A DNA stretch of 64,000 bases from Comamonas sp. (GTDB taxonomy: Bacteria > Pseudomonadota > Gammaproteobacteria > Burkholderiales > Burkholderiaceae_C), in contig JAJPEQ010000004.1 in the NCBI GenBank assembly GCA_021166775.1, positions 345,069-409,068 on the forward strand, given 5' to 3'. A program made the translations under genes and the position numbers. The notes beneath the pieces were generated by a model. That model saw only the letters and a list, made by a program, of their open reading frames with translations. It was not told the DNA's origin and did no database searches. The first letter of the stretch is position 1. Every line of letters starts with the position of its first letter. Positions 44,060 through 53,694 of this stretch are shown here, one piece after another.

Positions 44060-45541
44060 ATGAGATTTCGGATAGGCGCCGCAGGCCATGCGGCTTCGCT
44101 GGTGCTGGCGGCGACGATGACCCTGCTGGCAGGGTCCACGCTGGCGCTGGTGTCGTCGCCGGTGCGGGCGCAGTCGGCACCCGTGGTGCGTGGACTGCCT
44201 GATTTCACCGAGCTGGTGGACCTGGTCGGCCCCTCGGTCGCCAACATCCGCACCCTGGAGAAGGCCGGTGGCGACGGTGCCCAGGACGGGCCCGATGAGG
44301 ACATGCTGGAGTTTTTCCGACGCTTCGGCATTCCGATCCCCAACATGCCGCGTCGGCGCGGGCAGCGCCCAGGCAATCCGCAGGAGCAGCCGCGCGGCGT
44401 CGGTTCGGGCTTCATCCTCACGTCCGATGGCTACGTGATGACCAATGCGCACGTGATCGACGGCGCGGACGAAGTGATGGTCACCCTCACGGACAAGCGC
44501 GAGTTCAAGGCGAAGATCGTCGGCGCCGACAAGCGCTCGGACGTGGCGGTGGTCAAGATCGATGCCACAGGCCTGCCGGCCGTGAAGATCGGCGACGTGT
44601 CGCGGCTGAAGGTGGGCGAGTGGGTGATGGCCATCGGCTCACCCTTTGGTCTGGAAAATACCGTGACGGCGGGGATCGTCAGCGCCAAGCAGCGCGATAC
44701 CGGCGAATACCTGCCGTTCATCCAGACGGATGTGGCGATCAACCCGGGCAATTCGGGCGGACCGCTCATCAACATGCGCGGCGAGGTCGTGGGCATCAAC
44801 AGCCAGATTTACTCGCGCTCGGGCGGCTTCATGGGCATTTCATTCGCCATTCCCATCGACGAGGCCATGCGTGTGAGCGACCAGTTGCGTGCGACGGGCC
44901 GTGTCAGCCGGGGGCGCATCGGCGTGCAGATCGAGCCTGTGACCAAGGACATCGCCGACTCCATGGGCCTGGCCAAGGCGCAAGGGGCGCTGGTGCGTGG
45001 CGTCGAGGTGGGCTCGCCTGCCGAAAAGGCCGGCATCCAGGCCGGCGACGTCATCACCCAGTACGACGGCAAGGCCGTCGAGCGCGTCTCCGATCTGCCG
45101 CGCATGGTGGGCAACACCAAGCCCGGCACCAAGGCCACGGTCACGGTGTTTCACCGGGGCAGCGCGCGTGACCTGACGGTGACCGTGGCCGAGGTCAAGC
45201 CCGACGCCGATGAGGCCGGCGCGACCGCGGACAAGGAGCCCGCCAAGGACAAAGCGTCGCCACAGGCCCAGCAGTGGGGACTCGTGGTGGGAGAGGTGAC
45301 CAGCGATCAGGCCAAGGATTTGCGCGTCAAGGGGGGCGTGCGCGTGGTCAGCGCCGAAGGCGCCGCCGCGCGCGCCGGGCTCAAGGTGGACGATGTGATC
45401 GTGGCCGTGGGCAACAGCGACGTGCGCTCGGTCAAGGATTTTGACGCGGCGCTGGCCAAGGCCGATGCGAAGAAGCCGCTCAGCGTCATGTTCCGCCGGG
45501 GCGACTGGGCTCAGTACACTCTGATCCGTCCGGAAAAGTAA
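44060..45541 (+). CDS. mucD: Periplasmic serine protease DegP/MucD type
   Basis: A 493-residue HtrA-family protease. A signal peptide (hydrophobic run near 12-38, ending VRAQSA) is followed by the trypsin-like domain with His131 (MTNAHVID), Asp161 (RSDVAVVKI) and Ser232 (NPGNSGGPL), and two PDZ domains (~280-370 and ~405-490). It degrades misfolded envelope proteins and, in relatives, tempers the sigma-E response. It lies in the rpoE cluster straight after rseA. Confidence 0.94.
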   Translation: MRFRIGAAGHAASLVLAATMTLLAGSTLALVSSPVRAQSAPVVRGLPDFTELVDLVGPSVANIRTLEKAGGDGAQDGPDEDMLEFFRRFGIPIPNMPRRRGQRPGNPQEQPRGVGSGFILTSDGYVMTNAHVIDGADEVMVTLTDKREFKAKIVGADKRSDVAVVKIDATGLPAVKIGDVSRLKVGEWVMAIGSPFGLENTVTAGIVSAKQRDTGEYLPFIQTDVAINPGNSGGPLINMRGEVVGINSQIYSRSGGFMGISFAIPIDEAMRVSDQLRATGRVSRGRIGVQIEPVTKDIADSMGLAKAQGALVRGVEVGSPAEKAGIQAGDVITQYDGKAVERVSDLPRMVGNTKPGTKATVTVFHRGSARDLTVTVAEVKPDADEAGATADKEPAKDKASPQAQQWGLVVGEVTSDQAKDLRVKGGVRVVSAEGAAARAGLKVDDVIVAVGNSDVRSVKDFDAALAKADAKKPLSVMFRRGDWAQYTLIRPEK

Positions 45542-45600
45542 ACACCGGGGTCGATAGAATTCCCCCCGACGGCGGCATCGGCCTGCTGCCTGCGTGCCGC

Positions 45601-45606
45601 TACAAT
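45601..45606 (+). promoter_or_regulatory. Possible -10 box of lepA
   Basis: TACAAT lies 111 bases before the lepA start in the 175-base mucD-lepA gap. No convincing -35 is seen. It suggests lepA-lepB can be transcribed apart from the stress cluster. Confidence 0.35.
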
Positions 45607-45716
45607 GGCTTTCCAACTCATTCGCAGATGCCAGTTGGTCTGGGGCGCGTCGCATCGCTGACGCGCCCTTTTTTCATGCATTCGAGCGCCGCCGCTGCGC
45701 GTTTCACGGTTTTTGG

Positions 45717-47525
45717 ATGAAATACATCAGAAATTTTTCGATCATCGCGCACATCGACCATGGCAAGTCGACGCTGGCCGATCGCATCATCCAGCGCTGC
45801 GGCGGCCTGGCCGAGCGCGAGATGCAGGCGCAGGTGCTCGATTCCATGGAGATCGAAAAGGAACGCGGCATCACCATCAAGGCCCAGACGGCCGCGCTCT
45901 CCTACACGGCCCGCGATGGGCAGGTCTACAACCTGAACCTGATCGATACCCCTGGGCACGTGGACTTCTCCTACGAGGTGAGCCGATCGCTCTCGGCCTG
46001 CGAGGGCGCGCTGCTGGTGGTCGATGCCAGCCAGGGGGTCGAGGCCCAGACGGTGGCCAACTGCTATACCGCGCTGGAATTGGGCGTGGAAGTGCTGCCG
46101 GTGCTCAACAAGATGGATCTGCCGCAGGCCGACCCCGAGACGGCGAAGGCCGAGATCGAGGATGTGATCGGCATTGACGCGAGCGACGCCATTGCCTGTT
46201 CGGCCAAGACTGGCATGGGCGTGGACGAGATTCTTGAGGCTGTGGTGGCCCGGGTGCCGCCGCCCAAGGGTGATGCGGACGGGCCGCTGCGCGCCATGAT
46301 CATCGACTCGTGGTTCGACAGCTATGTCGGCGTCGTGATGCTCCTGCGCCTGGTCGATGGTCAGCTCAAGAAAGGCGAGCGCATCAAGCTCATGGCCACC
46401 GGCGCGGCCTACGAAGCCAATCAGCTGGGCGTATTCACGCCGGCGCCTCAGCCGCGCGACATGCTGCGCGCGGGCGAGGTGGGCTATCTGATCTGCGGCA
46501 TCAAGGAGCTCAAGGCGGCCAAGGTGGGTGACACCGTCACGCTGGAAAAGAAGCTGCCCAACAACGCGGGACCGGCCAGCCAGGCACTGCCCGGTTTCAA
46601 GGAGGTGCAGCCTCAGGTGTTCGCCGGGCTCTATCCGACCGAGGCCAACCAGTACGACCAGTTGCGCGATGCGCTGGAAAAGCTCCAGCTCAATGACGCG
46701 TCCCTGCATTTCGAGCCCGAGGTGAGCCAGGCGCTTGGCTTCGGTTTTCGCTGCGGGTTCCTCGGCCTGCTGCACATGGAGATCGTGCAGGAACGACTGG
46801 AGCGCGAGTTCGACCAGGACCTGATCACCACCGCGCCGAGCGTGGTCTATGAGGTGCTCAGGGGCGACGGCGAGGTCATTCGCGTGGAAAACCCATCGAA
46901 GATGCCCGACCAGGGGCACATCGAGGAAGTGCGCGAGCCCATCGTCACGGTGCACCTGTACATGCCGCAGGACTATGTCGGCCCGGTCATGACACTGTGC
47001 AACGCCAAGCGTGGCATCCAGATGAACATGCAGTACCACGGCCGCCAGGTCATGCTGACCTATGAGCTGCCGTTGGGCGAGATCGTGCTCGACTTCTTCG
47101 ACAAGCTCAAATCCATTTCACGCGGCTATGCCTCGATGGACTACGAGTTCAAGGAGTATCGCGCGTCCGACGTGGTCAAGGTCGACATCCTGCTCAATGG
47201 CGAGAAGGTCGACGCGCTGTCGATCATCGTGCACCGCAGCCAGGCGCAGTACCGAGGGCGCGCGGTGGTGGCCAAGATGCGCGAAATCATCAGCCGCCAG
47301 ATGTTCGACGTGGCGATCCAGGCCGCGATTGGCGCCAACATCATCGCGCGCGAAACCGTGAAGGCGCTGCGCAAGAACGTGCTGGCCAAGTGCTATGGCG
47401 GCGACATCACGCGCAAGCGCAAGCTGCTGGAAAAGCAGAAGGCCGGCAAGAAGCGCATGAAGCAGATCGGCACTGTCGAGGTGCCGCAGGAGGCGTTTCT
47501 CGCCATTCTGCAAGTGGAGGATTGA
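45717..47525 (+). CDS. lepA: Elongation factor 4 (LepA)
   Basis: A ribosome-bound GTPase of 602 residues. The G motifs are [26 protein letters not shown] and [14 protein letters not shown]-like domains II, III and V follow, and the LepA-specific C-terminal domain has [29 protein letters not shown] 45717 ([16 protein letters not shown]) is the family start; an upstream in-frame extension is unlike LepA. lepB follows 5 bases later, the conserved pair. Confidence 0.96.
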   Translation: MKYIRNFSIIAHIDHGKSTLADRIIQRCGGLAEREMQAQVLDSMEIEKERGITIKAQTAALSYTARDGQVYNLNLIDTPGHVDFSYEVSRSLSACEGALLVVDASQGVEAQTVANCYTALELGVEVLPVLNKMDLPQADPETAKAEIEDVIGIDASDAIACSAKTGMGVDEILEAVVARVPPPKGDADGPLRAMIIDSWFDSYVGVVMLLRLVDGQLKKGERIKLMATGAAYEANQLGVFTPAPQPRDMLRAGEVGYLICGIKELKAAKVGDTVTLEKKLPNNAGPASQALPGFKEVQPQVFAGLYPTEANQYDQLRDALEKLQLNDASLHFEPEVSQALGFGFRCGFLGLLHMEIVQERLEREFDQDLITTAPSVVYEVLRGDGEVIRVENPSKMPDQGHIEEVREPIVTVHLYMPQDYVGPVMTLCNAKRGIQMNMQYHGRQVMLTYELPLGEIVLDFFDKLKSISRGYASMDYEFKEYRASDVVKVDILLNGEKVDALSIIVHRSQAQYRGRAVVAKMREIISRQMFDVAIQAAIGANIIARETVKALRKNVLAKCYGGDITRKRKLLEKQKAGKKRMKQIGTVEVPQEAFLAILQVED

Positions 47526-47530
47526 TCTTG

Positions 47531-48499
47531 ATGCAAGCCCTGACCGCCGCGATTCTTGCGGCTTTCGTTGCCTATGTCGGCGCCTGGTACTTTGGTGCGA
47601 TCGAAGGCAATTTTGCTCTGCTGCTCATGCTCGCCACCCTGGTGACGGGCTTGTACTGGGTGGCCGAGCGCCTGTATTTCCTGCCGCAGCGCCGGCGCGC
47701 GGTGCAGGCTGTGCAAGCCGCGGCCGAGCAGCGCCGCGGCGAACTCGATCGCATGGGCATCGCCAAGAAGGATGACGAGAACCTCCAGGAGGCTCAAGGG
47801 CGCATGCTGGCCCAGCCCTGGTGGCTGGACTGGACCGCCGGCCTCTTTCCGGTGATCGCGGCCGTCTTCCTGCTGCGCTCCTTCCTGTTCGAGCCGTTCA
47901 AGATCCCGTCGGGCTCGATGATTCCGACCCTGCAGGTGGGCGACCTGATTCTGGTGAACAAATACACCTATGGCCTGCGTCTGCCGGTGTTCAATACCCG
48001 CATCACGCAGGGCCATGCGCCGCAACGCGGCGATGTGATGGTGTTTCGCTACCCGCCCCAGCCCAGCCTGGACTACATCAAGCGCGTGGTCGGCGTGCCC
48101 GGTGACGAGGTGGCGTATCTGAACAAGCGTCTGACGATCAATGGCGAGGAGGTGCCGATCAAGAGCCTGCCCGAGTTCTTCGACGCCGATGCCATGCGCT
48201 ATTTCGAACGGCGCCAGGAGCAACTGGGCACGCACACGCACAGCATCCTCGTCAACAAGGACGTGCCGGCCTTCGTGCAGGGCGCGAGCAACTTCAAATA
48301 CCGCGATCACTGCACTTACAGCATCGAGGGCGTCGTGTGCAAGGTGCCGCCAGGGCACTACTTCATGATGGGCGACAACCGGGATAATTCACTTGATTCG
48401 CGCTATTGGGGTTTTGTGCCCGAGGAAAATATCGTGGGCAAGGCCTTTTTCGTCTGGATGAATTTCGGTAACCTCAAGCGTATTGGTTCGTTTGACTGA
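47531..48499 (+). CDS. lepB: Signal peptidase I
   Basis: Membrane protease that removes signal peptides from exported proteins. 322 residues, with membrane segments at ~1-22, ~28-48 and ~98-118. Catalytic Ser129 in IPSGSMIPTL and Lys184 in DYIKRVVGVPGD form the Ser-Lys dyad; GHYFMMGDNRDNSLDSR is the C-terminal box. It lies in the conserved lepA-lepB-rnc-era run. Confidence 0.95.
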   Translation: MQALTAAILAAFVAYVGAWYFGAIEGNFALLLMLATLVTGLYWVAERLYFLPQRRRAVQAVQAAAEQRRGELDRMGIAKKDDENLQEAQGRMLAQPWWLDWTAGLFPVIAAVFLLRSFLFEPFKIPSGSMIPTLQVGDLILVNKYTYGLRLPVFNTRITQGHAPQRGDVMVFRYPPQPSLDYIKRVVGVPGDEVAYLNKRLTINGEEVPIKSLPEFFDADAMRYFERRQEQLGTHTHSILVNKDVPAFVQGASNFKYRDHCTYSIEGVVCKVPPGHYFMMGDNRDNSLDSRYWGFVPEENIVGKAFFVWMNFGNLKRIGSFD

Positions 48500-48513
48500 C
48501 AAGGGGAGCATGA

Positions 48514-48879
48514 ATGGCGGTACAGCACAATGCGCTGCGGTCCAGGCAGCGGGGCCTGTCGTTCCTGGGCGTGATTTTCATCGGAGTGTTCCTGGTGGCG
48601 GCGTTCGCCATTGTCGGGCAATCGGTCCCCATCCTGCTTGAATACCAGGCCGTCAAGAAGGCGGCCACCAAGGCGGCCCGCGAAGAGAGCACAGTGGCGG
48701 GCATACGCGCCTCGTTTGATCGCGCCGGAGCCATCGACGATATTTCATCCATTTCGGGCAAGGACTTGCAAATCACCAAGCGCAATGACAAGGTGGTGGT
48801 TTCCTTCAAATACGAGCGTGAAATTGCACTGTTCGGGCCGGCTTATCTCGTTTACCGGTTTCAGGATTCCGTCGATTAA
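48514..48879 (+). CDS. DUF4845 membrane protein
   Basis: 121 residues with one N-terminal membrane segment (GLSFLGVIFIGVFLVAAFAIVG) that resembles a type IV pilin-like start, and a small soluble domain (SGKDLQITKRNDKVVVSFKYE). DUF4845 proteins are regularly found between lepB and rnc in betaproteobacteria, as here. The function is unknown. Confidence 0.85.
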   Translation: MAVQHNALRSRQRGLSFLGVIFIGVFLVAAFAIVGQSVPILLEYQAVKKAATKAAREESTVAGIRASFDRAGAIDDISSISGKDLQITKRNDKVVVSFKYEREIALFGPAYLVYRFQDSVD

Positions 48880-48882
48880 CTG

Positions 48883-49566
48883 GTGACCGCAGATTCCCTT
48901 GGGGAGCTGCAGCAGCGGCTGCAGCACCGTTTTTCCGACCGGCGTCTGATCGAGCGCGCCGTGACGCATCGCAGTTTCGGCGCGGAGCACAACGAACGCC
49001 TGGAATTCCTGGGCGATGCCGTGCTTGAACTGGCGATCTCCACGCTGCTGTTCACGCGGATGCAGCATGTGCCCGAGGGCGAACTCTCGCGCGTGCGCGC
49101 GTTGCTGGTGCGTCAGGATTCGCTGCATCGGATCGCCCTGCGACTGGGTTTGTCCGAGGTGCTGCGCCTGGGCGAGGGCGAAGCGCGCTCGGGCGGGCGC
49201 GAGCGTCCGTCCATTCTGGCCGATGCGGTGGAGGCACTGATCGGCGCCGTGTTCCTCGATGGCGGCTATGACGCCGCGCGGGCGCTGGTGGAGCGGCTGT
49301 TCGAGGGCGTGCGGCTGGACGCGCACCTGCAGGAGGTGGCCAAGGATGCCAAGACCGCGCTGCAGGAATGGCTGCAGGGCCGGCACATGCCGTTGCCGCG
49401 CTATGCGGTGGTGCGGGTGGACGGGCAGGCGCATCATCAAGTTTTCGAGGTGGAGTGCGAGGTGGCGCAACTGCGACTCATCGAGCGAGGCGAAGGCGCC
49501 TCGCGCCGGGCGGCTGAACAGGTGGCCGCCGCCGCCATGCTGCAACGTTTGAAGGCACATCCATGA
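48883..49566 (+). CDS. rnc: Ribonuclease III
   Basis: Cuts double-stranded RNA in rRNA maturation and gene control. 227 residues: the RNase III domain with [16 protein letters not shown] and [17 protein letters not shown] (metal-binding acidic residues), then a dsRNA-binding domain (~155-225) ending [18 protein letters not shown]. It starts at GTG 48883 and overlaps era by 4 bases. Confidence 0.96.
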   Translation: MTADSLGELQQRLQHRFSDRRLIERAVTHRSFGAEHNERLEFLGDAVLELAISTLLFTRMQHVPEGELSRVRALLVRQDSLHRIALRLGLSEVLRLGEGEARSGGRERPSILADAVEALIGAVFLDGGYDAARALVERLFEGVRLDAHLQEVAKDAKTALQEWLQGRHMPLPRYAVVRVDGQAHHQVFEVECEVAQLRLIERGEGASRRAAEQVAAAAMLQRLKAHP

Positions 49567-50498
49567 CCGATTCGACCCCTGCCGCGCCGACGCCTGCCGT
49601 CGTCAGCCAGCGCTGCGGCCTGATTGCCATTGTCGGCAAGCCCAATGTCGGCAAATCCACGCTCATGAATGCGCTGGTCGGGCAGAAGATTTCGATCACC
49701 AGCCGCAAGGCGCAGACCACGCGCCACCGCATCATGGGCATACGCACGCGTGGCGGCGCGCAGTTCGTTTTCGTCGACACGCCGGGTTTTCAGACACGCC
49801 ACGGTTCGGCGCTCAACAAGTCGCTGAACAAGGCCGTGCTGGGCGCGGTGAGCGACGTGGACCTGGTGCTCTTCGTCGTCGAGGCAGGCAGCTTTTCGCT
49901 GCAGGACGCGGCCGTTCTCGGGCTGCTCAAGAGTGATATTCCCACGCTGCTCGTGGCCAACAAGCTCGACACCGTGCACCGGCGCAGCGAGATCGCCCCG
50001 TGGCTCAAGGGCATGCAGGAGCGCCACCCTTTCGCCGAATTCGTGCCCATGTCGGCCAAGAAGCCGGCCGATATCGACCGCCTGCTCGCCATCATTGAAA
50101 AGTATCTGCCCGAGCAGCCCTGGTGGTACGGGGAAGATGAGCTGACCGATCGCAGCGAGAAGTTTCTGGCCAGCGAAACCGTGCGCGAGAAGCTCTTTCG
50201 ACTCACGGGCGATGAGCTGCCCTACACCTCCACGGTGGTGATCGAGCAGTTCCAGGAAGAGCCCAGTCCGAAGCACGGGCGCTTTGTGCGCATCGCCGCC
50301 ACCATCATCGTCGAGCGCGACGGCCACAAGGCCATGGTGATCGGTGAAGGGGGCGAACGCCTCAAGCGCATCGGCTCCGAGGCGCGCCAAGAGCTGGAAA
50401 AGCTGCTCGGCGCCAAGGTGTTTCTGCAGCTGTGGGTCAAGGTGCGTTCGGGCTGGGCCGACGACGAGGCGCGCGTGCGCTCGTTTGGTTATGAGTGA
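49563..50498 (+). CDS. era: GTPase Era
   Basis: 30S ribosome assembly GTPase, 311 residues. G motifs [28 protein letters not shown]. The C-terminal KH domain ([19 protein letters not shown]) binds 16S rRNA near its 3' end. It is coupled to rnc by the ATGA overlap. Confidence 0.96.
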   Translation: MTDSTPAAPTPAVVSQRCGLIAIVGKPNVGKSTLMNALVGQKISITSRKAQTTRHRIMGIRTRGGAQFVFVDTPGFQTRHGSALNKSLNKAVLGAVSDVDLVLFVVEAGSFSLQDAAVLGLLKSDIPTLLVANKLDTVHRRSEIAPWLKGMQERHPFAEFVPMSAKKPADIDRLLAIIEKYLPEQPWWYGEDELTDRSEKFLASETVREKLFRLTGDELPYTSTVVIEQFQEEPSPKHGRFVRIAATIIVERDGHKAMVIGEGGERLKRIGSEARQELEKLLGAKVFLQLWVKVRSGWADDEARVRSFGYE

Positions 50499-50592
50499 GC
50501 GCGGCCGGGCTTGCGGCATCGGGCGTCTGGCGTGAATCGCCGGGGCTCTGCAGCGGCACCCATCGAATCAACGCTCAAGGTCCAGCCACGCC

Positions 50593-51357
50593 ATGGCCAC
50601 CCGCCGCATCGTCGATGAACCGGCCTACATCCTGCACAGCTACGACTACAGTGAATCCAGCCTGATCCTGGAGGTGTTCGCGCGTGGCTGCGGCCGGGTC
50701 GTGCTGCTGGCGAAGGGGGCGAAAAAACCCACGTCCGGTTTTCGCCCGGTGCTGCTGCCGCTGCAGCCCTTGCGTCTGACCTGGAGCCTGGGGGGCAGCG
50801 GCGAGGGGGAGGTGCATACACTCAAGGGGGCAGAGTGGGCAGGCGGTCATGTGATGCCCGTGGGCGATGCGCTGCTCTCCGGTCTGTATCTCAATGAATT
50901 GCTGATGCGCCTGCTGGCGCGCGACGATGCCCACGCGGCCTTGTTCGACGTGTACGCAGGCGTCGTGCGCGTGCTCGGTGGCGGCGAACATGGCGAGGCG
51001 CTGGAGCCGGTGCTGCGCGCGTTCGAACTGCTGCTGCTGCGCCACGTGGGGCTGCTTCCGGCGCTGAACCGGGAAACCGCCACGCTCGCTGAGCTGCAGG
51101 CCGAGGCCCGCTACGTGCTGACGGCCGAAGGCGGTTTGCGCGCCGCCGGCGCGGCCGATCGCAGCGCCCTGACGGGCCGCCAATGGCTCGCCTTGCAGCA
51201 GGCGCTGATGACCCGTAGCGAGTATCTGGCCGTGCTGCGTGCCTGCGCCGACGTCGGCGCCGAACTCAAGCCGCAATTGCGCGCCGTGCTGCAATACCAT
51301 TGCGGCTTGCCGCTGCTGCGCACGCGCCAGCTCCTGATGGATCTGCAATCCTTATGA
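50593..51357 (+). CDS. recO: DNA repair protein RecO
   Basis: 254 residues. The N-terminal OB fold ([36 protein letters not shown]) and an alpha-helical C-terminal part ([18 protein letters not shown]) match RecO, which with RecF/RecR loads RecA on gaps. The zinc cysteines of some RecO proteins are absent. It sits between era and pdxJ, the standard order, and overlaps pdxJ by 4 bases. Confidence 0.93.
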   Translation: MATRRIVDEPAYILHSYDYSESSLILEVFARGCGRVVLLAKGAKKPTSGFRPVLLPLQPLRLTWSLGGSGEGEVHTLKGAEWAGGHVMPVGDALLSGLYLNELLMRLLARDDAHAALFDVYAGVVRVLGGGEHGEALEPVLRAFELLLLRHVGLLPALNRETATLAELQAEARYVLTAEGGLRAAGAADRSALTGRQWLALQQALMTRSEYLAVLRACADVGAELKPQLRAVLQYHCGLPLLRTRQLLMDLQSL

Positions 51358-52127
51358 CTCCCGCCGTCACTTCCTTGCCCTCGCTCTCGGTCAATGTCAA
51401 CAAGGTCGCGCTCGTGCGCAACACGCGCCACCTGGGCATCCCGAGCGTGGTGCGCGCCGCCGAGCTGTGCCTGCAGGCCGGGGCCCATGGCATCACCGTC
51501 CATCCCCGGCCCGATCAGCGTCACATCCGGCCGCAGGACGTGTTCGATCTCGCCGCCTTGCTCCGGCGCTGGCCCCACGCTGAGTTCAACATCGAGGGCA
51601 ATCCGACGCACAACCTCATGGGTTTCGTCCGACGGGTGCGTCCGAGCCAGGCGACCTTCGTGCCGGATAGCGACGATCAATTCACGAGTGACCATGGCTG
51701 GAGCTTTCCCCAGGATGCCGAGCGCTTGCGTCCCCTCATTGCGGAATGCCACGCGCTCGGTGTGCGCGTGAGCCTGTTCATGGACCCGCTGCCCGAACAG
51801 ATGGCCGGGGCGAGCGCGGTGGGGGCGGACCGCGTCGAGCTCTACACCGAACCCTATGCCGCCGCCTGGGGCGGTGGCGAGCAGCAGGCGCAGCTGCAGC
51901 GCTACGCCGACGCCGCGCAGGCGGCGCTCGACGCCGGGCTGGGCGTCAATGCGGGTCACGACCTCAATCAGCACAACTTGGCTGCTTTCGTCGCGCGCGT
52001 GCCGGGATTGCTCGAGGTTTCCATCGGCCACGCCTTCATCGCCGACGCACTGGAGGCCGGTTACGCGGCCACGGTGCGGGCCTATCTCGCGTGCATCGCG
52101 GACGGCGCGGGGCGTGAACGGTCGTGA
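51354..52127 (+). CDS. pdxJ: Pyridoxine 5'-phosphate synthase
   Basis: Last ring-closing step of vitamin B6 synthesis, joining 1-deoxyxylulose 5-phosphate and 3-amino-1-hydroxyacetone phosphate. 257 residues, TIM barrel with [14 protein letters not shown], the active-site His in [12 protein letters not shown], Glu in FNIEGNPT and His in [11 protein letters not shown]. Start ATG 51354 overlaps the recO stop. Confidence 0.95.
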   Translation: MTPAVTSLPSLSVNVNKVALVRNTRHLGIPSVVRAAELCLQAGAHGITVHPRPDQRHIRPQDVFDLAALLRRWPHAEFNIEGNPTHNLMGFVRRVRPSQATFVPDSDDQFTSDHGWSFPQDAERLRPLIAECHALGVRVSLFMDPLPEQMAGASAVGADRVELYTEPYAAAWGGGEQQAQLQRYADAAQAALDAGLGVNAGHDLNQHNLAAFVARVPGLLEVSIGHAFIADALEAGYAATVRAYLACIADGAGRERS

Positions 52128-52158
52128 TGCCGAAGCGGCCCTCTCCAGTCGACGCGCC

Positions 52159-52551
52159 ATGATCCACGGCATCGGCACCGACATCTGCGACGTGCGCCGC
52201 ATCCGCGCCAGCTTGGCGCGCCATGGCGAGCGCTTTGCGCAAAGGATCCTGTGCGAGGGAGAACTGGCCGTCTGGCGCGCGCGCGGCGCGCGCTGGCCCG
52301 ATCGCGGCGTGCGCTATCTGGCCACGCGCTTTTCCGCCAAGGAGGCGTTCTCCAAGGCCGTTGGCCTGGGCATGGTCATGCCCATGACCTGGCACGCCTG
52401 CGAAATCGTGAGCCTGCCCGGTGGCGCGCCCTCGGTGCGCCTGCATGGGGCTTTGGCCGGCTGGTTCGAGCAGCGCCGGCTGCACTGCCACCTGAGTCTG
52501 AGCGACGAGAGCGACTACGCGGTGAGTTTTTGTATTGTCGAAAATATTTGA
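52159..52551 (+). CDS. acpS: Holo-ACP synthase
   Basis: Transfers 4'-phosphopantetheine from CoA to the ACP Ser. 130 residues: [15 protein letters not shown] (metal-binding Asp) and [15 protein letters not shown] (Glu/Lys motif). Its substrate gene acpP lies at 40643. The order pdxJ-acpS is conserved. A palindromic repeat follows its stop codon. Confidence 0.94.
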   Translation: MIHGIGTDICDVRRIRASLARHGERFAQRILCEGELAVWRARGARWPDRGVRYLATRFSAKEAFSKAVGLGMVMPMTWHACEIVSLPGGAPSVRLHGALAGWFEQRRLHCHLSLSDESDYAVSFCIVENI

Positions 52552-52552
52552 G

Positions 52553-52605
52553 AGAAATCGGGCTCTAACGCTTTCCAGTCAAGCGCGGGCAGCTATCAAA
52601 CAAGG
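52553..52605 (-). repeat. Palindromic repeat, copy E (acpS-nagZ gap)
   Basis: On the minus strand it reads TTTGATAGCTGCCCGCGCTT, then GACTGGAAAGCGTTAGAGCC and CGATTTC. This is the fullest match to the shared block order of copies A-D. It fills the gap between acpS and nagZ. Confidence 0.7.
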
Positions 52606-52614
52606 AGATTCGAT

Positions 52615-53694
52615 ATGGCCCACTCCCCTTTGATCATCGACATCGCAGGCCCTGCGCTCACCGCCACCGACCAGCGGCGCCTGACGCATCCGCTGGTCGG
52701 GGGGCTGATTCTGTTTGCGCGCAACTGGGTCGATCGCGCGCAGCTCGTCACGCTCGTGGCCGAGATCAAGGCGCTGCGCGCCGACCTGCTGGTGTGCGTG
52801 GACCACGAGGGCGGGCGCGTGCAGCGTTTCAAGACCGATGGCTTCACTCATCTGTCGCCCATGAGCGCCCTGGGCAGGCTCTGGATGCAGGACGGCGAGG
52901 CAGGCGAGGGCCATGGCGCCATGCGGGCGCTCGATGCGGCCACGGCGGCCGGGTACGTGCTCGGCTCCGAGCTGCGCGCCTGCGGGGTGGACCTGTCCTT
53001 CACCCCGGTGCTCGATCTGGATCACGGCGGCAGCGGCGTGATCGGGGACAGGGCGCTGCACCGCGACCCGCGCGTGGTCGCGGTGCTGGCGCGCGCGCTC
53101 ATGCATGGTCTGCTGCAGGCGGGCATGGCCAATTGCGGCAAGCATTTTCCGGGGCATGGCTTCGTCGCCGCCGACTCGCATACCGACGTGCCCATCGACC
53201 GGCGCAGCCTCAAGGCCATCCTCGCGGACGACGCCGCTCCCTACCCGTGGCTCTCCACCGTGCTCGCCAGCGTCATGCCGGCCCATGTCATCTACCCGCG
53301 CGTGGACCGGCGTCCGGCCGGGTTCTCCGCGCGCTGGCTGCAGGACATCCTGCGCGAGCGCTTCGGTTTTCAGGGCGCCATCTTCAGCGACGACCTCAGC
53401 ATGGAAGGCGCCCGACGCCTCAATGGCCGGCTGCTCAGCTACACCGACGCGGCGGTGCAGGCGCTGAACGCCGGCTGCGACATGGTGCTGCTTTGCAACC
53501 AGAGCGTGGGCGGGGGCCGCGCCGTGGACGAGCTGATCGACGGCCTGGCCCGGGCGCATGCGCAGGGGCTCTGGCAGGCCGATGAGGCCAGCGAGCTGCG
53601 CCGCGCCGCCTTGCTGCCTCGCACGCCACCGCTGCCCTGGGACGAACTCATGCTGTACCCCGCCTATGTGCACGCGCTGGAGCGGCTGCCGTGA
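52615..53694 (+). CDS. nagZ: Beta-N-acetylhexosaminidase
   Basis: Cytoplasmic glycoside hydrolase family 3 enzyme that removes GlcNAc from anhydro-muropeptides in wall recycling. 359 residues. VDHEGGRVQRF, the catalytic His loop KHFPGHGFVAADSHTDVP and the nucleophile Asp in FSDDLSMEGA are intact. AAGGAG precedes ATG 52615. It overlaps the phosphofructokinase gene by 4 bases. Confidence 0.95.
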   Translation: MAHSPLIIDIAGPALTATDQRRLTHPLVGGLILFARNWVDRAQLVTLVAEIKALRADLLVCVDHEGGRVQRFKTDGFTHLSPMSALGRLWMQDGEAGEGHGAMRALDAATAAGYVLGSELRACGVDLSFTPVLDLDHGGSGVIGDRALHRDPRVVAVLARALMHGLLQAGMANCGKHFPGHGFVAADSHTDVPIDRRSLKAILADDAAPYPWLSTVLASVMPAHVIYPRVDRRPAGFSARWLQDILRERFGFQGAIFSDDLSMEGARRLNGRLLSYTDAAVQALNAGCDMVLLCNQSVGGGRAVDELIDGLARAHAQGLWQADEASELRRAALLPRTPPLPWDELMLYPAYVHALERLP

